NCBI RefSeq assembly: GCF_032062135.1
Contig: NC_092862.1
Coordinates: forward strand, 44,711,066 to 44,775,065
Direction of reading: 5' to 3'
Source of the DNA: Pyxicephalus adspersus
Lineage: Eukaryota > Chordata > Amphibia > Anura > Pyxicephalidae
DNA: 64,000 nt
In this document: one piece after another, positions 56,297 to 64,000 of the stretch
Numbering within the stretch: the first letter of the stretch is position 1
How the letters are laid out: each line of letters begins with the position of its first letter
Notes under the pieces: model-generated
The model's input: the letters and a program-made list of their open reading frames with translations, nothing else
Told to the model about the DNA's origin: nothing
The model's database searches: none
Translations under genes and position numbers: made by a program

Positions 56297-57907
56297 CTAA
56301 AGGAAGCAACATATACAAAACTTGTAAAGTGAAAAAGTCTTGAAAACATAAGAGAGAAATAGTTTCCAAAAAACTTGATGGCTTGGAAAATAACTCCACT
56401 TTTTGACTTTCCTGTTACTGATGATACAATACTACTTTTATATTCACTCATTACACATGCTGGAAGACATGTTTTATCGTATGTTTACATAGCATTTGAA
56501 ACCTGTATGTATGTTGTATTGTGCAGCTGTTTATGTGTTTGTGTATTATTATTTTTTATCATCTATGTGATCAGTAATTATTTGGTTTTGTATAATTTGT
56601 TAGGTTATGTTAGGTCAATGTTGAACCCAGTTTGTTGTTCTGCTCACATATGGCACATAATCAAAGCTGTTATGGCCACTATTTTATCTATGTTTTATTT
56701 CTATTGCAGTCACTGAACATATCAAAGTTTGATTGAACTGGAGAAATTTTTTTTTATTAAAAGATATGGAGCAGAGTTGGGTCTTTATGAAAACTAGAGA
56801 AATGAAAGGTGGAGATGTTGGTGCACACAGCAAGAAGTCAAATTCCAAGTTTCATTTTTCCAGTGCTAGTTTGAGAATGAAAGCTGAAACCTCTCTGATT
56901 GCTATGAGTTGCTATTTTAACTTTCTTCTAGTTTTACAAATCAGCCTCACTGTTGGATATGCCAGAGAGGCAGTCCTTGGGGGTCATGAAATTAAAATTG
57001 AAAATGTACTGACAGAAGTTGCCAAGTCTTGATAAAGATTGGAAATGTCTGTTAACATACAGTTCTTTCAGTATGGGAAGCTATAATCACCTCTTCAGAT
57101 CATAACTCCTTTGTGTAGGCAATACAGAACAATTACCCAACATATTCTGCTAATCTAGTCTAGGTGCATTTAGTCATATATGTAATAAAAAACACCCTTT
57201 GACATGCTGGCAAAAATATTTTAATGCATCCTTTAAAATTGCTATTAGATATACCAGTAATAGCGGGTAGAAGTATTACACATAGTGTGCTGTACATTCT
57301 AAAAGTCTGAATAGTTCTAGTAAGAAAAACGTCTCTAATGGTTGTAAACATCACTGCTTGACATTCACTTAAACTTTTAAACTCTGATCCTGTGTGAACT
57401 TCTTTTGATTTATAGAATACTAATACTACCAGATACATTTCACCAACAAATGTTCCTTTAAGTTTTTCATTTTAACTGTAGCCTTGCCAAACTGGAACAG
57501 CAGTCTTACTCTAGCTTCCCTCTAGTCTGCCAAAAATATTTTTTCCTGTACATTACTGCTTTCATTTTCTGTAACAATGAACACTTCATAATTCAGTTTA
57601 CTTGGATCACTTCCATACACGCTGATTATGCTTTCTCTGTCAGTTATACATCCCTCTCCAGGAGTATCACAGACAGGTGCAAGGTCATGTTGTGGTATAA
57701 AATGTGTATAACATTAAATACACAAATTGCATCTCAAGATTTTCTAACTTGGACTGACTGCTAGCAACAAACATCAAAAAGGTTTAGGCAGAACTACTGG
57801 TGATTAATGAAGTAGGAAACTTCATCTTAAGGTTAAGTCAAGGCTAGTAATAAACACACAACAGAAATGATTTTTTTTTTATTATTATTATTTTAATTAA
57901 TATTTAC
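56297..57907. other. No gene recognised
   Basis: The frames at 56375-56716, 56733-57032 (both plus) and 57160-57438 (minus) have no domains and AT-driven composition. The segment at about 56835-56925 resembles an anuran dispersed repeat. Confidence 0.35.
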
Positions 57908-58074
57908 CTTTGCAGGGCCCAGCAATGACCAGACTTGAGATCCCATAGTGATTATCCAGTGTTGGCTGCTCTCCACAGTAGAGGATCCACCCAGCAACTG
58001 AATAGATGGGAAGAGTCCCATCTTGTCTATAATTGACCCTTTGGGAGATTCTACTAGAGTCGTATTGTCTTCTA
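57908..58074 (-). CDS. Candidate internal coding exon, protein not recognised
   Basis: The minus strand has an acceptor ctttcaccttggatttctatag, an open frame, and a donor tgcaaag/gtaaat. The peptide runs RRQYDSSRISQRVNYRQDGT, LPIYSVAGWILYCGEQPTLD, NHYGISSLVIAGPCK, with intron phase 2 in and phase 1 out. An alternative acceptor three bases downstream keeps the frame. GC content rises over exactly this interval and no repeat overlaps. The frame closes within a few codons beyond both splice sites, as expected for an internal exon. I recognise no family and claim no function. The next good minus-strand candidate is 20705-20861. Confidence 0.55.
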
Positions 58075-59639
58075 CTATAGAAATCCAAGGTGAAAGATTT
58101 AAACAATAAACTTTTACGATCCTACACCCATGGAATGCTATGTGTCCTTATGCTGCCTCAAATCAGCAGCCGGTATTAGCTGGCATTCGAATAAAACATA
58201 TTTCTGCATAAATTTTAACATTGATGGAACATTTTTACCTGTAACATTTATTTAAAAAAATGTAGCATTATTGGAAAAATCAATATATACAGTATTTTAT
58301 GTTCTATAAATATATTATATTATTATATTATTTTATATATATATTCACAGGTCCCCCAGATATACCTAGCAAATTTGGAGCTAATACTATGTTTAGGGGC
58401 TTTGCAATGAACTAAAGCAAAACAGCGGCCACAAAAAATAACTACACAGAGGAAGTGCTCAATAGAAGACAATAGATGGCAACATTCATCTATTAAGCAT
58501 CTCTTAGGTGTACTGATTCTGTGTGTGCCAATAATTCATTTGCCACCATATTACCATCACGTGGTGCTTAGCTGCTGTTGGAAAAAAAATGGTAGAAGAC
58601 TAATGGAAGAGATGTAACAGTCCTAGCAGCAAGGTGAATCTAGCAAGACCAATAAGATATTGCGCCAAATGTCCTCTAACCTTATAAATAAACAGATTGC
58701 TGAGAAAAAGGAATACATTTAGAAACAAAGTTTGACTGCAAGAAGTCAGCTATGTGCACGTTGCTACTTAATTTAATCACAAGAATTTAGAACACACAAA
58801 GCAGCCTAAACAAATATACATTTAAATGGTTACACTTTGACAATGATCTAGCTAAAAGGTATAACATTTCTGCAGAAAAACCAGCTTTGAACACTTAAAA
58901 AAGGTACAGCATTATGTAATTTATCTGTAACATATCATGTTTGTGCATGTTTGTCTATGGAAAGTTTAGACTTCAATGCTCTATTAATTCCCGGTTTGTG
59001 ATTTTAGACTTAAAATAGAATTTGGAATTCTTTTTCTTTCATAAATAGAGCTAACATACTTTTCCATTGAATACTAATATTTGGATCTCTAAGGAAATGG
59101 ACATTTTACTTTGACTGTAAAGGTTTTGCATGCTTTTTTAAAGATAATTGGAGAGGGCTGAATAGTTTATGTTAGCAGACTGCTGAGCTGCTCATGTTCA
59201 GCTGATCACATCTTCATATCACATTATTGTGATTCATGGGCCATGATGAACAAGGCATGGATAGTAAAAAAAATCACAAAATACATATGTGTAATGTTTG
59301 ATATGAAAATAGTCTTCCATATCTTCTAACAATGAAGAATAGGCTTACTAAAATAAAAATAAAAATATTTTTAAAAAAGTGCCCCCTCCTCAACTTCACT
59401 TCAGATTGTGAGATTGTGGTGCAGTTACTGCTCCCTCAAGCCAGTGAACTGCTGCTTTGGGGAAAATGGTACATGTCCCCATGGCAGCCCAATTGAGAAT
59501 GAATAGAGCAAGGCACCAGCTGCAGAGAGAAATGTGGGATCGCTTGGTTTTGCCACATGTCTGCACCTAAAGACACAGCATTTGCAGATTTGTCAGCGGT
59601 ACAGAGAGGCCCGTAGCCGTAAGAATTTAGGCATAGGGC
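58075..59639. other. No gene; dispersed repeat near the end
   Basis: AT-rich to about 59390. Then 59395-59640 (gagattgtggtgcagttact, atggcagcccaattgagaat) matches the repeat type at 15690 and 26275. (TA)-rich patches occur at 58307-58345. Confidence 0.4.
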
Positions 59640-59795
59640 CTACATGACAGGGTGGGAGGCCTAGTCCAGGGGTGTTAAGGATTAATAAGATGTAGTAAGG
59701 CTTAGAGGGGGCTGTGCTAGTGTGGAGCATGGGGTAGGAGGGGATTAGGAATAGGATGAGTTAAAAGGGGCCGGACGGAAGTGAGAGACCCTCTT
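59640..59795 (+). repeat. Possible LTR-retrotransposon internal fragment
   Basis: A purine-rich block (gcctacatgacagggtggga, gagttaaaaggggccggacg) follows the same order as 24770-24915 upstream of the 3' LTR. It is diverged and short. No LTR is nearby. Confidence 0.35.
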
Positions 59796-60125
59796 TTGGA
59801 TTATATATATTATATATAATTGTATTATATATATATTATATAAGCTACTGTACATTACATTACATTATACACTATTTTTTTTTTAAAACTTTTTTAGTTT
59901 TTTTTAAAGATTTTTTTTTTAAAGGTTTTTTTTATGATTTATAAAAAAAAAAAATTTATTATTAAATTTATAAAATTTTGGACATATTTCGGTGAGTTAT
60001 GCGGTAATTCGGTGAATTAGAGCCCACAATCCAAAATAAATTTCCATGCAGAATTAGAATACCCGGCGTTCGCGTACGCGTCCCTCGGCGATTCCTGATG
60101 ATGCGCGTGCATGCACCCGTCGATG
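59796..60125. other. AT-rich tract then CpG-rich core
   Basis: (TA)-rich and poly-T/poly-A sequence to about 59980, then a CpG-dense stretch at 60060-60125 (cggcgttcgcgtacgcgtcc). The latter may be an alternative core of the neighbouring TTAA element. Confidence 0.4.
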
Positions 60126-60554
60126 GGGGTCGTAGTGGAATATTCAAATATTTTGTATTGGATTCAATACAAAGTCCTGTATCCATTCCAATACAAAATA
60201 ACAGAAAATATATATATGTGGTTTTGTCTATAGGTATGTGACGGACACTAGGGAGGTGTTTTAGAAAAATATATTACTATACATTATACCGAATTATCAC
60301 ATTTTCAGTATTTTTCATTTATTTATGTATTCTTGTTTAAGCTGATTTTTGTGTATTTTAATTTTAATAAAAGTATTTTTTTTTACATGATTGTGTGTTT
60401 CAAACATTTTTTATATTCATATTATCTACTAGAACCCTGTTCGGACATATTTCTGTAAGTTACAGGTCTACAATTTAAAAAAAAAAAATTCATGAAAACC
60501 TGTAACGGTTTTGGTACAGAAATCTAGACATCAGTGTAATGCTCAGGTGGTTAA
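60126..60554 (-). mobile_element. piggyBac-like element, left-arm fragment
   Basis: An inverted copy of the left two-thirds of the element at 19106. It ends gctcaggtggttaa at 60554 and contains gtccgaacagggttctagta (minus strand), the cgataattcggtata-type word and the tattggattcaatac block. Sequence left of about 60126 differs from the 19106 copy. Confidence 0.7.
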
Positions 60555-62036
60555 TGAATGCTTGCATATCAAAAGTGTAAATGTATTTATTTGTTTGTCA
60601 TTTATTTATTTTTGGATATTTGTTAATTACTTGAATGGTTATTTTATTTAATGGTGTTTAAATAAATGGCTGCTTGCCAGCCAATTTAAATCCAAATTTG
60701 GTGTCTGGGTATTTAATGGTGGGGGAGTGGTTGGTAAGCAGGTGGGGGTCAAGGGGAGGTGGAGGTTCTGATGGTGGTGGTGAACGATGGGCTAGAAAAT
60801 CCGTGCTACCCTCGTCATGAACCACTCACATCTGCCCCCATTTATTCTCTATTGGTCAGCCATGGATGAATGCGGGCCAGTGGTTCACTGACATGAAGAA
60901 ACAATAACTAATACCGCAACCTCACTGCTATTCTGAACACAACCCAAGTGTAAGAAGTAATTACCAATAGTGGTAATCTTTTTTGCTATAAGGGTGACTG
61001 CACAGTTTAAAAATGTGGATACAAATACCAGCACGTATGCATGGGCAATAATCAGCAAAAATGATTGTTTCTTCATTTCTTTTGACTATCATTTTTTTTT
61101 TATTATTTCATATTAGCTTTTAGCAATACTATTGTCTCATATATGTAATTGATGCATCTCCTGTTAATTAAACACTGCTTGGCTGTAATGTATTAACACT
61201 GCTGGTACTAACATTAAAACAAAAGTTACTTCTGTTTGTGTATGTGGAGGAGTGGATGCTTGGATCATTTTTGGCAGAATGAGCAAAGAAATTTGATTAT
61301 AATTTATAGCATGCTTGGGTAGATGTAGACATGTATCCAGCGTTATCTTGTTTGAGTACATCTTGATTAATAGTTTTTCTGGCCCCTGCCTATTACCCAT
61401 TGTTATTATTTCAGAATTTATATAGCCTTTCAGCCTACTATAAATAAAGGCACTCACTACACACATCCTCCTAGCATTACTTGAAATGATAACTTTAGCT
61501 CCTAGGATTAAAGCTAACCAGCAGAAATGAAGAGACAGGGCTTGGGTCAGCTAAGCTCATGAGTAGTGAAGAGCGAAAATGAGAAATATATTTTCACAAA
61601 AATACATCTCATTTTATCTTGCAAATTAATTGCAAAGCCCCCTGAACATGTTAGTGTAACCACTAACTGGGGGTTCAGGAAAGGGGGTGTGCAGGAACAT
61701 GCCCCAAGAGAATAAAAAGCATTTCGTTTTTCTATAACTCAAAGTTAAAACATAATTTGGAAAACACAGTTTTAGAGCTCTTGCTTTTACATTTACATTT
61801 TAAGTTGATTGCAAGCCCCTGAAACATAGTATTGTCATCAAAATTGTTGGGAGGGTTAAAAAGCTATTATGAAAACATGTTCAAGTGAAAAAAATTAAAA
61901 AGGCATGTAGAGGGTTTTTTCATAAATAAAAGTTTAATAAAAGTATAGTCAGGAATAATATGTTGTGAAAGCCTCTCCTGTGATGTTAATTGGAAAGCAA
62001 GCATATTACACCAAATTTTTTGAAGGGGTCATAGGG
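60555..62036. other. No gene recognised
   Basis: AT-rich with a G-rich patch at about 60719-60785. The 100-codon minus frame at 61164-61466 lacks any motif. Confidence 0.4.
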
Positions 62037-62044
62037 ATCTATAG
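62037..62044. repeat. 8-bp target duplication, left copy, outer hAT
   Basis: ATCTATAG, matched with one difference by ATCTAGAG at 62593-62600. Confidence 0.65.
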
Positions 62045-62104
62045 CAGTGGTCCCCAACCTTTTGCAGGTCATGGACAACTACATGCACAGACCCTGGATT
62101 GTAC

Positions 62105-62184
62105 ATGCACAGGGAGCCGTGTGTCACTCAAAGGGGAACGAACTATGCACAGGGAGCCGTGTGTCACTCAAAGGGGAACGAACT
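62105..62184. repeat. 40-bp perfect tandem duplication
   Basis: Two adjacent copies containing tgcacagggagccgtgtgtc. The related element at 34978 has one copy only. Confidence 0.85.
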
Positions 62185-62195
62185 TCCCCCTAGAC

Positions 62196-62430
62196 CAGGG
62201 GTCAGCAACCTTTACTATCAAAAGAGCCATTTTGCCTCCTCTTCCACTAAAGAAAAATAGTCTGGAGCCGCAAAACATAACACAACCGGATAGGGAATCC
62301 CCCTCCTCCGCAGTGTCTTGGGAGGAAGGGGATCCCCCATCAGAGATCTCCCCGCGGCAGCCGAAGGGAGCCACAACAAGGAGGCTGAAGAGCCGCATGT
62401 GGCTCCGGAGCCGCAGGTTGCAGACTCCTG
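62196..62430 (+). mobile_element. hAT MITE (inner) with perfect 8-bp duplication
   Basis: 235 bp with ends caggggtcagcaacc and ggttgcagactcctg. It is flanked by CCCTAGAC at 62188-62195 and 62431-62438. The interior is GC-rich and partly symmetric (gagccgcaaaacataac, gagccgcatgtggctcc). It is younger than its host element. Confidence 0.9.
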
Positions 62431-62600
62431 CCCTAGACTGACGTCCTGATGCCAGAACCCGCCCAGAGACACAACACGCCCATCTCCCTGAACCTGCGAT
62501 GTCTCTGGGTCCTTCTCCTGACCCCGCTGGTGAGTGCACCGGCCAGAGCCAGGGCCCACCTGTCAGACGGCCTGGGGAGTGGGGGACCTCTGATCTAGAG

Positions 62601-63174
62601 GAACATGCCCCAAATTAGTTAAAATCTAAAGCCTATAAAGTCCTGATGACTTTAAAATGCATTTTCTCATCTATACTTTTTCAATAATTTTTTTCATATT
62701 CTTTCTTTATTACAACATATTGGTAAAGGCTTTAGGGCTCCGCATAGTAAATGTGGTGACAGGTGCTTTGCAAATAACCCACAAAATCTGTGATGTAAAT
62801 TTGCTGCATGGAAAAAAAACTAGTCTAATATTCTGCAAAAATATTGTACTCTTCAAAATACAATTTTAGCAGCAAAACAATTTTTTTTTACCAAAATTGC
62901 TTGATCATTTTTATTTAGGTTATTGATTTTATATAACAACACATTCCATAGATATTTACAGAAATATTACAGCTGTAATTGGTTTTATAGCCAGATTTTA
63001 GCCTCTTAAAAATGTATTTATTCATAGCATATAAATAATTTGCCTTTACATACACTATAAATCATTGTTCTTGGGCTGATTCAGCAAACATTCGCAAATA
63101 AAGTGCTTTTCAATATTACTCATCTAATTTATAACTCAGGTAATGTGTATGCGCAGGGAATGTCTGCCAACTTG
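62601..63174. other. No gene recognised
   Basis: AT-rich, no structure seen. Confidence 0.4.
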
Positions 63175-63495
63175 ATTATTATTATACAGTATTTATATAG
63201 CGCCATCATATTACGCAGCGCTGTACAAAGTCCATAGTCATGTTACTAGCTGTCCCTCAAAGGAGCTCACAGTCTAATGTCCCTACCATAGTCATATGCC
63301 ATTAATACACCCTAAAGCCAATTTCGGGGGGGTGGCCAATTAACCTAACTGCATGTTTTTGGGATGTGAGGGGAAACCCACGCAAACACAGGACGAACCT
63401 GCAAACTCCATGCAAATAGTGTCCTGGCAAAAATTCAAACCTGGGACCTAGCGCTGCAAAGGCCAGAGCACTAACCTCTGAGCCACCATGCTGCC
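63175..63495 (-). mobile_element. tRNA-type SINE, full length
   Basis: A complete minus-strand copy: tail attatacagtatttatatag, gcgccatcatattacgcagc, body aattaacctaactgcatgtt, then the B-box complement attcaaacctgggac and the A-box complement ctaacctctgagccacc, ending at catgctgcc. The microsatellite end and intact promoter head make it a good family reference. The B box has one or two changes from consensus. Confidence 0.85.
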
Positions 63496-63610
63496 ACCAT
63501 ATTATACAAGGTCCTCATAATCTTTAAAACCCTCACTGATATTTTAATCTGCATTTGTGACCCTTTTTCAGTGGCTTCTGTGGCCCAGGCCAAGAAGGGT
63601 ACTCTAAGAT

Positions 63611-63714
63611 ATTATTAATAATCAGTATTTATGTAGCGCCAACATATTATGTAGCAAAGTACAATAAATAGGGGTTGCAAATGACAGACAGATACAGACA
63701 GTGACACAGGAGAT
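63611..63714 (-). repeat. LINE 3' tail fragment
   Basis: attattaataatcagtattt, gtagcgccaacatattatgt, then ggggttgcaaatgacagaca and gacagtgacacaggaga: minus-strand LINE 3' UTR and tail. Confidence 0.75.
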
Positions 63715-64000
63715 GGTCATTGGCATTCCAGAAGACATTGGCACTCTAGTACTCCCCCTTCCCTCCTAAAATGGTTCTAGGAACTTGACCCTTTTCAATA
63801 TTTGGAGCAGCTGGTGGCAGATGAGGTTGACTGTAGAGAAGAATACTAAGATACTTGGGCCTCTTGGACTAATTTCAAAGATTTTCAAAGATTTGTATAG
63901 GCTCTAGGGTCTCAAACTCTATATATAGCCCCTGGATGGGTCTCTTTGGGTTCACCTACCTTCTGTTCCCATTACACAGGGAAGGAGCAGGTAGTTTATC
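63715..64000. other. No gene recognised
   Basis: Mixed composition, cut by the window end. Confidence 0.4.

Larger units (their letters stand above)
62045..62592 (+). mobile_element. hAT MITE (outer), host of a nested hAT
   Basis: The left end is cagtggtccccaacctttt. The right end is worn (gtgggggacctctg), but the 8-bp flanks match 7 of 8. It is related to 34978-35209 (gtgtgtcactcaaag, gatgccagaacccg). It contains a 40-bp tandem duplication and a second hAT at 62196-62430. Long GC-rich frames on both strands (61965-62441 plus, 62168-62559 minus) are shadows of this composition. Confidence 0.8.

Noticed and set aside
56733..57032. 99-codon plus-strand frame
   Set aside because: It has no domain and partly overlaps sequence that looks like a dispersed repeat.
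57160..57438. 92-codon minus-strand frame close to the exon candidate
   Set aside because: AT-driven composition, no splice support and no motif.
61965..62559. GC-rich frames of 113-158 codons on both strands
   Set aside because: They cross two nested hAT elements and a tandem duplication, so they are composition artefacts.
1..64000. CRISPR arrays, operons, phage or bacterial genes
   Set aside because: No regularly spaced direct repeats with unique spacers, no ribosome-binding sites and no dense coding. The composition and elements are those of a vertebrate nuclear genome.

Overview
This is 64 kb of AT-rich, repeat-dense vertebrate DNA. It is most probably from an anuran amphibian, possibly a ranoid frog; that is an inference from the repeat repertoire and was not tested by any search. 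The mix includes palindromic TA-flanked MITEs whose ends read like taaagctgcgtacacac, a TTAA-flanked piggyBac-like element, hAT elements with 8-bp target duplications, L1/Tx1-like LINE fragments, and a tRNA-type SINE whose 3' tail matches a LINE tail. There is no bacterial, plasmid or phage signature, no operon, no CRISPR array and no rRNA or functional tRNA gene. Nearly all long open frames are chance frames or lie inside transposable elements.

Layout. 1-10 kb: a CpG-rich patch, CGTTCG-rich foldback MITEs (559-975, 2307-2736), LINE/SINE tails, an L1-like ORF2 remnant on the minus strand (6684-7611), two oppositely oriented copies of a second MITE family (7612-7943, 8474-8810) and a near-complete SINE (9566-9903). 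10-20 kb: L1-like 3' ends, a SINE split by a MITE (13292-14040), another CGTTCG MITE (14167-14595), small palindromic elements, and a TTAA-bounded element with a GC-rich core (19106-19982). 20-32 kb: a candidate minus-strand exon (20705-20861), LINE/SINE tails including one nested pair, a polypurine tract plus 3' LTR (25039-25439), and a hAT element with a perfect 8-bp duplication (31330-32501). 32-45 kb: mostly single-copy-looking AT-rich DNA with a decayed L1-like element and a LINE 3' end carrying a recognisable C-terminal motif. 44-64 kb: more MITEs, a hairpin-rich TA element (50399-50987), a second candidate minus-strand exon (57908-58074), a second piggyBac-like fragment (60126-60554), nested hATs (62045-62592) and a full-length minus-strand SINE at the end.

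Host coding content appears minimal. The two best exon candidates are both on the minus strand, 37 kb apart, each with an open frame, an AG acceptor and a GT donor. They could belong to one large-intron gene, but I do not recognise the protein and their phases do not join directly, so at least one exon would have to lie between them. Several non-repeat stretches look compositionally like conserved noncoding DNA, which cannot be shown from one sequence.

I found no convincing undescribed biological system. The most distinctive material is the set of recently active-looking foldback elements, the clear nesting events that give a relative insertion chronology, and the modular GC-rich core of the TTAA element. 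Boundaries given without visible terminal repeats are approximate.
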